NCBI GenBank assembly: GCA_014218235.1
Contig: CM024766.1
Span: 54,793,545-54,857,544 of the forward strand
Source: Colocasia esculenta
Taxonomy: Eukaryota > Streptophyta > Magnoliopsida > Alismatales > Araceae
Length of the DNA stretch: 64,000 bases
Direction: 5' to 3'
A program made the translations under genes and the position numbers. Below, piece by piece: positions 30,978 through 43,295 of the stretch; position 1 is the stretch's first letter, and every line of letters begins with the position of its first letter. A model generated the notes under the pieces. The model saw only the letters and a list, made by a program, of their open reading frames with translations. It was not told the origin of the DNA and ran no database searches.

Positions 30978-31737
30978 ACCATCCAACATTTCTTGGAAAA
31001 ATCAATCTGAACAAGTGTCTCAACCTTCCTTTAAGAAATTCATGTATGGTCAATCCTATCCCAATCAGAATCTGGGATTTGGCCAATCTTCTTACTCCAA
31101 ACCTCCACAAGTTCAAGGAAATCAAAACTCCAATCAATTTGCTCATAGCAATTTCTAGCAACCTTCATATAATGAACCACTACCTCCTCAACCTAATTGG
31201 GAAGATAAAATAAATCAACTCCAAAACATGATGGTGACTCTATGCCAAACTGTGCAAGAACAACAAAATCAATATCAAAATCAAAACCAAAATTTTCAAC
31301 AAAATTTGGCAAGGATAGAGTCCTAGATTACTGATGTATGTCATAGGAGGGAATCAGGTCAGCTGTCAAGTCAAGCTATAGCAAACCCAAGGAACAACCC
31401 TCCCAGATTTTATCAGAACCAGCAATACCATAAAGCCTAGAGGTACAGACCACCTGCTCGCCAAAATGCACCTCCACCACCAAACCAACAACAAGCTTTT
31501 GTCCAGAAAATTCCAGCACCACAAAACCAGAGTCAACCTATACAACAGGACTCTCCTCCTCCCCATGCTAGGGGCACCCAAGTAGAAAATGCTAAAACTA
31601 TGTCAACCTTAAGAAGTGGAAAAATCAGAATAAATCCTTACCCACACATGTCAACATTGTATGAGGATAAAGAGAATGAAATTGAAACTGAAATTGAAGA
31701 AAATGTTGAAAAATAAAAATCCAAGGGAAAGGAAAAA
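30972..31737 (+). pseudogene. gag: Athila gag C-terminal part and gag-protease linker
   Basis: It resumes Athila gag after the insertion. It is rich in Gln, Asn, Pro and Ser (for example NQYQNQNQNFQQN and a PPPPNQQQAF stretch), ending in a Glu/Lys-rich segment. This Gln/Asn/Pro linker is typical of Athila gag. At least four in-frame stops are visible (near 31156, 31324, 31438 and 31714). Confidence 0.75.
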
Positions 31738-32469
31738 ATGACTGAAGAATCTCTAGATAAAATCAAAATGAATGAAGACCCAAGCTGCTACATTCCAAGA
31801 GTCCCTTTTCCTGAGGCTTTAAAGCCAAAATCCAAAAACAAACCAACTGGTAATGAAGAACTCTTGGAACTTTTTAAGCAAGTTCACATCAACATTCCTC
31901 TCCTTGATGCCATTAAGCATGTGCCTGCTTATGCCAAATTCCTAAAAGAAATGTGTACTCCTAAACGTGAAGTGAAAAATAAAACTGAAACAATCATTCT
32001 TCCAGAAACTGTGAGTACCATTGTCTTGAACCAACTCCCTAAAAAGCTCAAAGATCTAGGCACTCCACTAATTCCTTGCACCATTGGTGGAGTCACTTTT
32101 GAAAGCGGCCTTTTAGATTTAAGAGCCAGTGTCAATCTTCTACCTTCTGCTATTTTTGAGAAATTCAAGTTAGAAGAATTGAAACCCACTTCTATTGTCC
32201 TTCAACTAGCTGATCGTTCTGTCACCACTCCTAAAGGCTTAGTTGAAGATTTTATTGTGAAAATCAATGATTGTTACTTCCATGTCGATTTCATCATTAT
32301 AAACATGAACACTCCTCAAGATTTAACTCAGTCCACCATCATCCTTGGTAGACCTTTTTTGGCCACAGCTAGGGCTAACATTGATTGTGCTACAGGGATG
32401 ATGGATATATCATTTGGGGATAGGCGGGTTAGTATCAATATTTTTACGGCATCTATGCACCATGATTAA
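31738..32469 (+). CDS. pol: Athila protease region
   Basis: An open 243-residue segment in one frame. It contains YAKFLKEMCTPKRE, the lead-in IPCTIGGVTFESGLLDL and the RASVNLLPSAIF loop, with ILGRPFLATARANID further on. The Athila active site is normally DLGAS; here codon 32122-32124 is AGA, giving DLRAS. The glycine after the catalytic Asp is thus replaced, which should disable the enzyme. The change is one G-to-A transition. A stop at 32467-32469 separates it from RT. Confidence 0.85.
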   Translation: MTEESLDKIKMNEDPSCYIPRVPFPEALKPKSKNKPTGNEELLELFKQVHINIPLLDAIKHVPAYAKFLKEMCTPKREVKNKTETIILPETVSTIVLNQLPKKLKDLGTPLIPCTIGGVTFESGLLDLRASVNLLPSAIFEKFKLEELKPTSIVLQLADRSVTTPKGLVEDFIVKINDCYFHVDFIIINMNTPQDLTQSTIILGRPFLATARANIDCATGMMDISFGDRRVSINIFTASMHHD

Positions 32470-32484
32470 GGAGAGAGTTGTCTA

Positions 32485-33600
32485 ATGGTAGACTCCTTGG
32501 AAGAATTTTGTGTGGAAGAAACAGTAGACCAACCTTGTACTCTAGGGTTTGAGGGAGAGGAAGGACAATTTAATTCCTTATTTCAGAATAATGATCCATC
32601 ATTTCCATTAGAGTGTCCTCATAAGGTTGAGCTAAAACCACTCCCTGCTAGTTTAAAGTACATCTTTCTAGGAGAGAACGAAACTTGGCCCGTCATAATT
32701 GCTAGTGATCTTGAGGAAGGGCAGGAGAAGAAATTGATTGAAGTTTTGAAAAGTCATAGGAAAGTTATAGGTTGGACAATAGATGATTTGAGAGGGATAA
32801 GTCCTTCAGTGTGCACACATTGCATATACTTAGAAGAAATTGCTAAAAGCTCAAGAGAAATGCAAAGAAGGCTTAATCCCAACATGAAAGAAGTTGTTGA
32901 GAAGGAGATTGTCAAATGGCTTGATGCTGAATTCATTTACCTCGTCTCTAATAGCCAGTGGGTTAGTCCAACTCAAGTTGTGCCTAAAAAGTCAGGACTA
33001 ACTATAATTCAAACTGAAAAGGATGAGCTCATTCCCACTCGTCTGGCTACAGGATGGAGAGTGTGCATTGATTATCGCAAATTGAATGCGATGACCAAGA
33101 AAGACCATTTCCTCTTGCCTTTCATTGACCAAATCTTAGAGAAACTTGCATGCCAAAAATTCTTTTGCTTCCTTGATGGATATTCAGGGTATAACCAAGT
33201 GGCTATTCACCCTGAGGATCAAGAAAAGACCACTTTCACATGTCTATTTAGAACTTTTGCCTTTAGGCGCATGCCTTTCGGGTTGTGCAATGCCCCTGCA
33301 ACTTTTCAACGTTGCATGTTGTCTATCTTCTCAGACATGGTTGGGGATTGCTTAGAAGTCTTCATGGATGATTTTTCTGTGTTTGGAAGTGACTTTGATT
33401 CATGTCTCGACCATTTGACTAAAGTGCTCAAAAGATGCATTAATGCCAATTTTGTCTTAAGTTGGGAAAAGAGCCACTTCATGGTTAAGGAGGGGATTGT
33501 CTTAGGACATATAGTCTCAGAGAGAGGGATAGAGGTAGATAAAGCCAAGATAAACCTCATTTCTGAATTGCCTCCTCCCAACTCTGTCAAACAAATTTGA
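32485..33600 (+). CDS. pol: Athila reverse transcriptase
   Basis: 371 residues with VCIDYRKLNAMTKKDHFLLP, FLDGYSGYNQVAIHPEDQEKT, MPFGLCNAPATFQRCM and the catalytic FMDD at 33361-33372. LGHIVSERGIEVD follows. The frame ends at TGA 33598-33600 inside PPNSVKQI-stop-SFLGHAGFYRRF; a CGA-to-TGA transition at a CpG would explain it. RNase H continues in the same frame. Confidence 0.92.
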   Translation: MVDSLEEFCVEETVDQPCTLGFEGEEGQFNSLFQNNDPSFPLECPHKVELKPLPASLKYIFLGENETWPVIIASDLEEGQEKKLIEVLKSHRKVIGWTIDDLRGISPSVCTHCIYLEEIAKSSREMQRRLNPNMKEVVEKEIVKWLDAEFIYLVSNSQWVSPTQVVPKKSGLTIIQTEKDELIPTRLATGWRVCIDYRKLNAMTKKDHFLLPFIDQILEKLACQKFFCFLDGYSGYNQVAIHPEDQEKTTFTCLFRTFAFRRMPFGLCNAPATFQRCMLSIFSDMVGDCLEVFMDDFSVFGSDFDSCLDHLTKVLKRCINANFVLSWEKSHFMVKEGIVLGHIVSERGIEVDKAKINLISELPPPNSVKQI

Positions 33601-34263
33601 TCCTTCCTTGGTCATGCTGGATTTTATAGGAGGTTCATCAAAGACTTTTCCAAAATTGCAAGACCATTGACTTATTTGTTAAAAGACACTCCTTTCATTT
33701 TTGACGAAGCTTGTCATAAAGCATTTGAGGACTTAAAAGACATTTTGACTAGAGCTCCAATTCTACAATCTCCAGACTGGTCATTACCATTTGAGATAAT
33801 GTGTGATGCTTCAAACTTTGCAATAGGTGCTATTTTGAGTCAAAAAACTGATAAGGGATCTGTTGTGATTTATTATGCAAGCAGAACATTGAATGACACC
33901 CAGATTCGATACACAACCACTGAGAAAGAGCTCCTAGCTATTGTCTTTGCCTTAGAGAAGTTCAGATCCTACCTTTTAGGAGCCAAAATCATTGTTTTCA
34001 CTGACCATGCTGCCTTAAGGCATTTGCTTGCCAAAAAGGATGCCAAGCCTAGGTTGATCATATGGATTCTTATGTTACAGGAGTTTGATTTGGAAATTCA
34101 TAATAAGAAAGGGTCCAAGAATGTGATAGCTAACCATTTGTCCAGAATAGTTGCCCCAGACTCTATGCCTATTAGAGATGCTTTCCCAGATAAGCACATT
34201 TTAGTTGTCTCTAATGAATTATTAAGTCATTGGACGAGTACCTGGACATTGCACCAAAAATGA
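33601..34263 (+). pseudogene. pol: Athila RNase H
   Basis: In frame with RT across the single TGA. It contains MCDASNFAIGAILSQ, IRYTTTEKELLAIVFALEKFRSYLLG and FTDHAALRHLLAKKD. It ends after SNELLSHW, where the frame shifts (34230-34263) toward the integrase frame. Confidence 0.9.
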
Positions 34264-35308
34264 AAGAGAGAGATTCTTTGCTAGGGACAAGTATTTTATT
34301 TGGGAGGACCCGAAGCTATTTTTCATAGGACAAGACCAAGTGATAAGAAGATGTGTCCCTAAGAGTGAGCATCAAAGTGTCCCCAAGTTTTGCCATTCTC
34401 TTGCTTGTGGAGCGCATTTTTCAGGAAAGAAGATCACTGCTATGGTCTTAGACTCCGGTTTCTATTGGCCCACATTGTTTAAGGATGCCCACCAGTTTTG
34501 TAAGGCCTGTCCTAGATGTCAAACTATAGGAAACATTTCTAAGAAGGATATGATGCCTCTTAACCCCATTTTGGTTGTAGAAATTTTTGATGTATGGGGA
34601 ATAGACTTTATGGGACCTTTTCCACCGTCCTTTGGATACACGTACATTCTAGTTGTTGTTGATTATGTGTCCAAATGGATAGAGGTCATTGCCACAAAGA
34701 CCAATGATCATAAGGTGGTTATCAAATTTGTTAAGAAAAACATCTTTTCTAGATTTGGGTGGCCCAAGGCAATCATTAGTGATGGAGGACCACATTTCAT
34801 TAACACTCAGTTTAGAACCCTCCTGAGGAAGTATGGGATCACCCATAAGCTGACTACACCTTACCATCCGCAAACCAGTGGCCAGGTAGAAGTACCAAAC
34901 AGGGAGATTAAGAATATTCTTCAGAAGTCGGTTAGGCCTGATAGGAAAGACTGGTCAGAAAGGTTAGATGATGCATTGTGGGCCTACCGAACCGCTTTCA
35001 AAACTCCCATAGGAATGTCCCCTTACCGGCTTGTTTTTGGAAAATCTTGTCATCTGCCGGTAGAACTTGAGCATAGAGCCTATTGGGCTATTAAACAGGT
35101 AAATCTTGATTTAGCCCAAGCTAGTCAACAAAGGACCCTACTGCTTAATGAGTTAGAAGAGTTCAGAAATGAAGCCTACGAAAGTTCCAAGATTTATAAA
35201 GCCAAATCGAAAGCATTCCATGATAAACACATTCATAGAAAAACTTTTAAAGTGCATGATAAGGTTTGGTTATTTAATTCTAGGCTTCGTCTGTTCCGGG
35301 AAAATTGA
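34264..35308 (+). CDS. pol: Athila integrase
   Basis: The main open part starts at 34340. The zinc-finger region has CHSLACGAHFSGKK and CKACPRCQ. The catalytic core has Asp in VWGIDFMGPFPP, Asp in IISDGGPHFIN and Glu in TSGQVEVPNREIKNIL. ALWAYRTAFKTPIGMSPYRLVFG and HLPVELEHRAYWA are characteristic of Athila/Tat integrases. The frame breaks at about 35297 (FRENstop), with the GPY segment continuing in another frame. Confidence 0.92.
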
Positions 35309-35490
35309 AGTCCCGATGGGATGGTCCTTACACTATTGTCAAAGCTTGTGACAATGGTGCTGTCATTATTCATGACCCTAAAACTGGACAATCATTCACT
35401 GTTAATGGGCAGAGATTAAAGCACTTCTTTGAAAGCCCATCTTCCTTGAAAATTGAGTCTACCAAGCTAGCTGAGCCAAATGATGCTTAA
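35305..35490 (+). CDS. pol: Athila integrase C-terminal tail
   Basis: KSRWDGPYTIVKACDNGAV is the GPY/F module. It ends after HDPKTGQSFTVNGQRLKHFF and a short Ser/Lys-rich tail at a stop at 35488-35490. It was separated from the core by a small indel near 35297. Confidence 0.85.
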   Translation: MKSRWDGPYTIVKACDNGAVIIHDPKTGQSFTVNGQRLKHFFESPSSLKIESTKLAEPNDA

Positions 35491-36593
35491 TTGTGTCTGG
35501 TTGAAGACGATAAACATAGCGCTCTTGGGAGGCAACCCATGTGTACAGATTTCTCTTATCAGGTAATTCTCTATCTTACTTTCTTTTCTTGTAAATAAGT
35601 TGGGAAGGGTAGAATAAGCATGCTTTCATAGTCCTCATCCTAACCAATGCTTCATTTTCTTTTTGAGCTGATACATATGTAAATAAAAAGAAAATTTCAC
35701 AATGTTTCATCTTTGAATAAAAATGTCTGGCATTGCGAAACATAGACTATGTGTCTGATCTTTAACCATTAAAATTTTGTGGTTGTCACATTCCTTTGCA
35801 AACATCCATGTTAGGTAGCTTCTAGTAAAGGATTACATGTACTCCCTGTCTACCTTATGTAAGGATTTATAGCAAGAAGTTTTTATACACACACTACACA
35901 GCCACTTAGATTAGCTGAACCCGAATGTAGCAAATTTGTTAAAGCTAGTAGGAGAGAGGTGATTGGTTTTCTCCCTTCCCCTTAAGTGAATTGCGAAGGA
36001 AGTGAAGGCATGTGATCAAGGAACTTGACTGCCCATCCTTCCTTTAAAAGGAAAAGAAAAGAAAAGAAAAAGCAAAAAAAATATATATATATATATATAT
36101 GTATATATATCCATGAAAATGCCCCGGATCTGAGTAAAGCTTGACTTGATACTCTTGAAAAGTGATGGGTTGTGCAACATTATGGATGAAAAAGAATGAA
36201 AAAATTCTGAATGCACAAAGTGCAAATAAAGGGGCAAAGTTCTCAACTCAGAGAAATAATTCTCAAGGAAGTTGGGCAAAATGGAACTGAGAGAAACAAC
36301 CCAATCTAACTGAGTAAGGATCCTATTCCACAGTTCTTTTCATCTCCCTTGAATTAATCTAATCTCAAATACTAGCTGAGACAGAGAAGCTCTATAAGGG
36401 CTGATGTGAACTCTTAAGTGAGCTATCATTTGTGCACTAATTTCTTGCCATAAGCCCTTACAATTAGGAAAGACATATCTCCACATTAATCTTTTACATG
36501 ATGGCTATTTAGCATGAGACATTACATCTTCTAGTCCTACATTTGGAGTAATTTTTATTACTAAGGGACTAGCAATGTTCAAGTAGGGGGGAG
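35491..36593 (+). other. Athila 3' non-coding region and polypurine tract
   Basis: 1.1 kb without a credible frame; no envelope-like ORF is detectable. A (GAAAA)n/(TA)n simple repeat sits at 36051-36110. The polypurine run GGGGGGAG (36586-36593) ends at the LTR start. Confidence 0.8.
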
Positions 36594-39275
36594 TGATAAT
36601 TGCAAAAATGTTGCGTTAAATTTCATATATTTAGTTAATTTTAGACATCATTTGTCTATAAATAACATGCATTTTGATTTTAATTTTCATTCTATTCATG
36701 TATAAATTTGTGAGCATATTAGCTAAAATTTGGGTAAAACACATAGTTACATTCTCATTTAATAGAGTCAATGTCTTTTGAAAAGTTTGACTAATAAAAG
36801 TATTTTCTCTTTTTACAAGTACATTGTACATAAATAATTTTTGTTCTTATATTTTCATAAACATCTTCTTGTAAATATTAGTTTGTAAATAATTCAAATT
36901 TTAAATGAATAAACAACCCTACCCAATATCATCATACCACATACCCCCTCATAAGTCCATTGCGCCAACACATTTTTTTCCACCATCGGTGCATTGCGCC
37001 ATTCTCTCATCTCACCAAAACTGGCCACGAACACCACTTAAACCCTGCTTTAACCTTTCTTTCTTTCCATCAGGTTGTCTACGGAGCTGGTGTGCGGGTG
37101 AGGCGGCCCGAGCTGGGGCGTGTGGAGCAGTTGTGCGCGAAGCAGTTGGAGGCGGTGCGCGATGGCGGCCAGCTAAGGTGGGCATGCGAGGTTGGGGCGG
37201 CCAGCGCCCAGGTGTGCAGAGCTGGCGGAGGAGCGCTGAAGGCATGCGCAGCAGTTGGGGCTTGGTCGTGTGAACCAAGAGCTCGTGAGTGCTGACAGAT
37301 GGATCTAGAGGCTGAGGATGTGCGGGATGGCGATGGAGGTGTGAAGCTTGCGCGCGTAAGCAGCTGGGGCAGCCGGATCCAGGGCGCAATGGAGCTCACG
37401 TGTGGATTGCGCATGTGGAGCTGGGAAGCTGGCGATCGTGTGTGCGGAGGTGGAGGCGGGAAGGAAAGCTCGTGCATGCAGAAGCTGGGTGCGAGGCGGA
37501 GCTCGTGTGAACAGCTATGCGTGTGGAATCCTGGGGCCTGGAAGCCTATTTAAGGACCCTAAGGTCCTCAGGAATGGGGGCTTCTGTTCTTCGGTTCGAT
37601 TGTTGTGTTAGGGGAGTTAGGCCATTTTTTTCCTTTCTTCTGTGCTGGATTCCAGGGGCTGTTGGGTTCCATTTTTCTTCCTCTCTTCCGGGTAGTCCAA
37701 CATTTTAGGGGGTTCTGCTGCTGGGGGTTTGTAATTTTTTGGTTTTTCTTCTCTTTTCTATGGTTGGGCAGACGATTGCTATTTTCCATTTCTTCTGTTT
37801 GCTATTCTCCTTTCTTCTGTTTAGCAAGACGATTGTTATTTTTCATTTCGTCTGTTTTCTATTCTCATTTCTTCTGTTTAGGAAGACGATTGCTATTTTC
37901 CAATTCTTCTATTTAGAGAGGACGATCCAGGCGATTTCTTCTGTTCTTCTAAAGGGCAACTGCATTTTCTTCTTTCTTCTGTGTTCTGTGTTCCGGAGGG
38001 CGACTTGGAAGTGTTTCTTCTTCCATTTATTCTGTGTTGTGAAATTAGTTTGACTGCTTCTGTGAAGGAATTAGTGAGGACGGCGTCCCAAGGGCTTCCA
38101 GAGATCGAGGCTTCTTCCTGTCTTCTGCAACTGAAGAATCTCGAAGGTGTGCGCTGCAGAGAAGGCACAGGGCGACCAAGAACACCCCATTTCTTGGCTC
38201 GTTCTAGGGCTGGCCTTCGTTTGGGAAGGCTTCCAGAGATCTACAGAGTCCAGATACATGGATGAGTTCTGGTTCCTGTTGTTGGTGATGACAGATCTAA
38301 ATTCGTGAGGATTTCAGAGTTTTTTTTTTAGTTCTTCAAATTTTTATTTTGCTCTTGTCCCTGTTCTTTAGTAGTAGCATTACAAATCTGATTTAGCAAC
38401 AATAAATTTTTGTTTCTTAATTTATTTATTTTTGTTCAACCCTTGTGCTGTGAGGGAAGTGGCTGATGTTTGTAGACAACTGATATTGTTAATTGTTCAT
38501 CCCCTGTGCTATAGGGGTACATTGATTTGAAAGTTTTCTGTTGAAGATTTCTGTTCTGTCATTTTTTTCTTTTGAGTTTGAGATCGTTTCAAAATTGGAG
38601 GTTGCATTCATGTGTAGCGTAGTTTTCTTTGCCTAGTTCAATCTATTCGACCAGTCATGTGAGAACTACTAGTTCAGAATTCGATCTACCTATTTGATCC
38701 CTCGAATGTGAGGGTATAGTGATAACAATATCAACTCGGTGCTATAGCATAAGAAATTTCCATTATAGATGGTGTTTCTATCAAATTATGAGAGATTTGG
38801 CAGTGTATGGTTTACTAGATTTACAACACTTATAAGCTTTCATTAGTCTCATTCAGAATGTTCTAATGTGTCTGTTCTTCATGAGATGATAATCCTGGGG
38901 AAGATTTTGTGGGTGGATGTTTGCTTCTTAGCTTAATTTTTGATGTGATGAGCTATTTGCGGGCTTGAATTTTATATTCTTTTGACTGCATGACCTTTGA
39001 TATTGAGATGTACTCGGATCTGATTGGAACTATTTTTAGAATTGATTCTAATGCATTGTTAACTTAGTGAATAAGTGCCTGTGAGAGTTGTTCTAAAAAG
39101 TAGTTTCTTAATTCAAACTTTATTCTGTCTCCCTGTGGAAATGACCTGTTCTCACCACTTTGCTAGTTCATCTTTGATATTTTAAATTTTGGAGACAGAT
39201 TAGAGAAGGTGAGCATTTGGACGTGTGCAACGAACTCTAGACAACGAAAGTGTACAGTCAATAGTGCCGCATCCA
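36594..39275 (+). mobile_element. Athila 3' LTR, 2682 bp
   Basis: It begins TGATAATTGC after the polypurine tract and ends GCATCCA at 39275. It is uninterrupted and so defines the full LTR. Features shared with the 5' LTR are the GC-rich upstream part (37085-37500), TATTTAA (37547-37553), the 57-bp minisatellite (37770-37918) and the AT-rich 3' part. The many differences from the 5' copy imply an older insertion. Confidence 0.92.
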
Positions 39276-40483
39276 GTGGCCTCATCAGGAGAATAGACTG
39301 ACACATTGTTAATGAACACCACTACAAGGCTATCCAAATAAGGCCTAAACACCCTGTTCATGAGATCTATGAACGTTGCAGGGGCGCTGGTCAGACCAAA
39401 TGGAAGCACAAGAAACTCATAGTGCCCATAACGAGTCCTGAAAGCCGTCTTGGACACATCCTCACCCTTAATCATCAACTGATGATAACCAAACCGCAGA
39501 TCAATCTTGGAGAACACTGATGCATTCTGCAGCTGATCGAACAAATCATCAATCCACGGTAAGGGATACATGTTCTTCACTATCACCTGGTTGAACTTCC
39601 TGTAATCAATGCACAACCTAAGTGAACCATCCTTCTTCTTCACAAACAATACAGGTGCGCCCCATGGTGACACACTAGGGCGAATGAATCCTTTATCCAA
39701 CAAATTTTGCAACTGCTTCCTCTGCTTAGCTAACTCCGCAGGTGCCATCCGATATGGAGCCTTAGAGATAGGAGAGGTGTATGGAAGCAGCTCTATGATG
39801 AACTCTATCTCCCTAGCCGGTGGCAATTCAGACAAATCATCAGGGAACACGTCTGGAAACTCCTGAACTACCTCAGTCTCCTCAAGGGTCGGTGACTGAT
39901 CGGCCTTAGGGACTAAGACCACGCTGACAAGAAATGCATCACAACCCTTGTTCACCATCCTCATAGCCTTCATGGTGATCACAAACCTTCCAGCTTTGTT
40001 CCTTGGCAACAGATGTGAGAACTCATCCTCACCAGGAATACGGAAAGTAAACTTCTTTCCCCTACAATCTACCAAAACATAGTGCTCCTTAAGCTAATCC
40101 AGACCAAGAATAGCATCATAGTCCTTCATCTTGAGCAAATAAAAGCACCCAAATAAGCCTCAGTCCTCAATGCACACAGGTAAAGATGGAATACACTTCC
40201 TAGTCGATACCGTACCTGCCGGTGTGTGCACAGACAAAGGAACCTCCTCTGCCTCTACTCCAGACTCTAATGCTAACTACTTGGCAAACCGCTTAGAAAC
40301 AAACGAGTGTGTGGCACCCGTATCAAACAATACCCGAGCATGCGCACCCATGACTATAATTGTACCTTCTGTGACGTTCTCGGCTTGCTCTGCATCCTCT
40401 CATGCTAGTGCAAACACTCGAGCTTGGGCTCGAAGCCTTCCTGGTCTCCCTATCACCGGCGCTGCTGCTACTACCACTGCTGG
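39276..40483 (-). pseudogene. pol: Older Tekay fragment: protease and RT N-terminal half
   Basis: Minus strand. The protease VLFDTGATHSFVS motif is at about 40330, with in-frame stops on both sides of it. An open 876-base stretch (40075-39200) covers VFPDDLSELPPAREIEF and the RT motifs LFVKKKDGSLRLCIDYRKFN, KIDLRFGYHQLMI and VLPFGLTSAPATF. The catalytic motif reads FINN instead of FIDD, so both aspartates are lost. RT is cut at SPDEAT by the Athila LTR, and the open frame runs 76 bases into the LTR. The right end is cut by the LTR at 40484 (flank GCTGG, 40479-40483). Confidence 0.88.
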
Positions 40484-43249
40484 TGTAACGACCCTCCTTA
40501 TACCGGTACGATTATACCAATCCACGTCGGTATAGAGAACGTCGTCACAGTGGGACATTGACCCAACACTAAACAATAGGTTGATATCTACATGAATAGT
40601 AAAGAGTACAGTGAAAATAAAGTAACAATTTCATTCCATTCCATCATCATCATCAATATCCACAGTCTGTATAACATAAGATGAAAGAAAACACTAAAGT
40701 CCACATTAATACAACTTTCCAATGAAATACATTGTCCATCCTTAATTACACAATTCCAAATTACATACTATGAAATGAAAGATATAATGTAGAGATCTCC
40801 ACAAATAGCTACTCCTCGATCCTCCTCGGATGTGGAGACACCTGTCACACCTATATGCCGAAGCAAGTATGATTCTAAATAGACCCAGCAAGCAATCCAT
40901 GAACACAACCATACACATATCACCTACACATGTTAGAGTTCTAATCAATTAAGCACCTAGCGATAATCATGGTAAATGCTTTACCTAAGTTAAACAACTA
41001 AACATAACACTTATAACATGCTTCCTACATCTTTTATTCAACATGCTTCAAGATTTAAATCTCATTCAAACCCTTCTGCAACTATACATACTTTAAGCAT
41101 GGAATTAAACATAAAGTAAATAGCACACCTAGCATGGATTCTAATCATTTTCACATGCATTTAACACCAATATGCGTACCTTTGGCTTGCTGTTTAGGCA
41201 TGAATTAAACACATTCATATGGGTTAACACTTATTCACATGCTAACACATTCATTTAACAATTTCACATTTCACATCTTTCACATTTCACATTCACATGA
41301 TCATATACACATATTCACATTCTACACTTAGTTGCCGTGACACATAGTCCAAACCACCACTAGAAGGACACACGTATACACATTCACATACCTATCACCT
41401 AGGCAACATAGTGATAGATCTTGGTTAACTGCGCAGAACCGGGAGAAGCACTGTCCACCCTAACCAGTGGTACTTGTCCACCTCCAGGATTTCATCCTAA
41501 CTGCCCATAGGATATCACACAAATTGAACCTTCCCGTAGGGACTTTACTATGGTACAGTTCCACATCCCTCTAAGCTAGTAGTGTCACTAATGGCACAAT
41601 TTACACATTTCACTTTAATCACATATTTACTTACACTATTCACATGCACTAATCATTTCATGTTCATGCACTTAAACACACACACATGTTTTAGTTTTTC
41701 CGAACATGATGCTACTGGTCTCAATACTAAACAATTCATACCACAATCTTAATAATGTTGTAATCATTGCATCATACAAGAACTAAAATTAATATGCTCA
41801 ATTTGGCAAATATTCATTGTTAAATCAACAACTTTACTAACTGCCATCTAAATAGGACAAAAATTTTATCACAAGTTGCAAATAGATAATGCATCATGTG
41901 CTCATTTTTTCAATTTTTTCGAACTTGTGCACTAATTATAATAATTAGAATATGTATCATGCATTTTCACCCAGAAATTCATTTAGCATGGTTTACATTC
42001 ATATAGTTAGTTCTAGCATTTCAAAAACCTGAAAACAATCATTATGCTATCATGTAAAATTTATGAAATCCTAACTCACAACAAAACTATTTTTACAAGA
42101 TTAAACAGGGTCATTTTATGCTCACAGTTCAATTATAGGGATTTGAATAATTAACAGAAATTCGGTACCTCCTCATATTATGACCTACTCTCTGTACTTG
42201 ACAACATATAAAATTTACAGCATGCATAGACTACCACAAGTCTGAATACAATCACACAACGTAAAGATTAGGGTTCTGTGAAACCCAGACGAACTCGGCG
42301 GCACACAAGTGGCCGCAAACAGGGGTTAACAACAGCAAAGGTTGCTGCCGACCAGGGACCTTAATGGTAGCCAATGTTGCCGTTAAGTTCCTATCTGCAG
42401 AACACAGACTGAACGCATGAAACTTTGTAAATGGGGGGTTCTAGGACACAAGGAAAATTCGGTAAAAATACCTGGGACCTACTAGACATGGGTATGGACG
42501 ATGTCCAATGGTTACTTGCCTCTTAAAAATTTGCTAGATGGAATTATTTGTTGGAGAAGCTCTTCTCGGCCAAGCCAAGAAGACACCCTAAATCCTCCCA
42601 GATTTGGTTCTGTGATGATGTTGGCTGCACACCGGAGTCGGGGAAGCCTTCCTCTATGATCAACGTTCCTTCCAGTCGATGTAGATCGCCGGAAGATGCA
42701 CCAAGTCGTCGGATCAGGGCCCCCAAAGTTCAGCTTTCACACAGGTTTCTAGGGTTTTTCACAAAGAGCTAAAGGGAACCTAATCCGGCTGAAAAGGGTG
42801 TTTTTATAGAGCCAAGGGGTCGGGTTACGCAATAGATAGGGTATCCTACCGTTGGAAGCCAATTTCCAAAATCGGAGCCGAAAGAATCGCGACTGTTTCT
42901 GGATCTGAAGCCAAAAAATTCTAGGGAAATAGATGTCCACATTCCTGGCCGTCTACTGGGAGTTGGCGTCCATCGATCTAGACGTCGACTCTCCTCTAAT
43001 GTCTATGCATGTTGACGTTAACATGCACTTCGGCTAGAACACAGAAATGCCCATAAACTTACATACATTATATACATACAATGTAAATAAATCATTATGT
43101 ACACAATAAATACGTATATACATATGTACAGAAATAAATATACATATATACATATATATTTGTACATATGCACTTAGTTATATTCATAAAATAACTAAAC
43201 ATCACACGACCAACATCAAAATGAATGGGCAAAAATCGAGGGCCTTACA
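40484..43249 (-). mobile_element. 3' LTR of the minus-strand Tekay, 2766 bp
   Basis: In minus orientation it starts TGTAAGGCCCTCG (43249) and ends GGGTCGTTACA (40484). It has TATAAAAA (42808-42801) below a GACG-motif cluster (42930-43025), the conserved block (about 41395-41590), a CACATTT-type low-complexity zone (41260-41330), the CTTGCTTCGGCATA box (about 40855-40870) and the terminal palindromes (about 40498-40535). Confidence 0.9.
42801..42808 (-). promoter_or_regulatory. TATA box of the minus-strand Tekay LTR
   Basis: Minus strand TATAAAAA following GGCTC. The 5' LTR has ATTTAAAAA at the same place (about 61062), which would be a weaker box. Confidence 0.5.
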
Positions 43250-43262
43250 CCCTCTCCCCCTT
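43250..43262 (-). other. Polypurine tract, minus-strand Tekay
   Basis: Minus strand AAGGGGGAGAGGG abuts the LTR start at 43249. It is identical to the plus-strand Tekay tract. Confidence 0.9.
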
Positions 43263-43268
43263 AAAGAA

Positions 43269-43286
43269 AACTTCATCCTCGAAGTT
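43269..43286 (-). other. Stem-loop before polypurine tract, minus-strand Tekay
   Basis: Minus strand AACTTCG-AGGA-TGAAGTT. The stem is kept with one G-U pair where the plus-strand copy has G-C. Confidence 0.7.
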
Positions 43287-43295
43287 AGAACGACA

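Larger units (their letters stand above)
3515..39275 (+). mobile_element. Athila-type Ty3/gypsy retrotransposon, interrupted by nested insertions
   Basis: The element consists of 5' LTR 3515-3903 plus 8347-10564, tRNA-Asp primer site 10568-10585, leader to about 11755, gag, protease, RT, RNase H and integrase to 35490, a 1.1-kb non-coding 3' region, polypurine tract and 3' LTR 36594-39275. The gag sequence and primer tRNA are those of the Athila clade. No envelope-like ORF is seen after integrase. Two insertions sit inside it: a solo LTR at 3904-8346 and a Tekay array at 12856-30949. The coding region has several stops and frameshifts and the two LTRs differ visibly, so it is old and defective. 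Confidence 0.9.

Noticed and set aside
35491..36593. Envelope-like gene of Athila
   Set aside because: No frame longer than about 87 codons, no signal peptide or membrane pattern, and a simple repeat in the middle.
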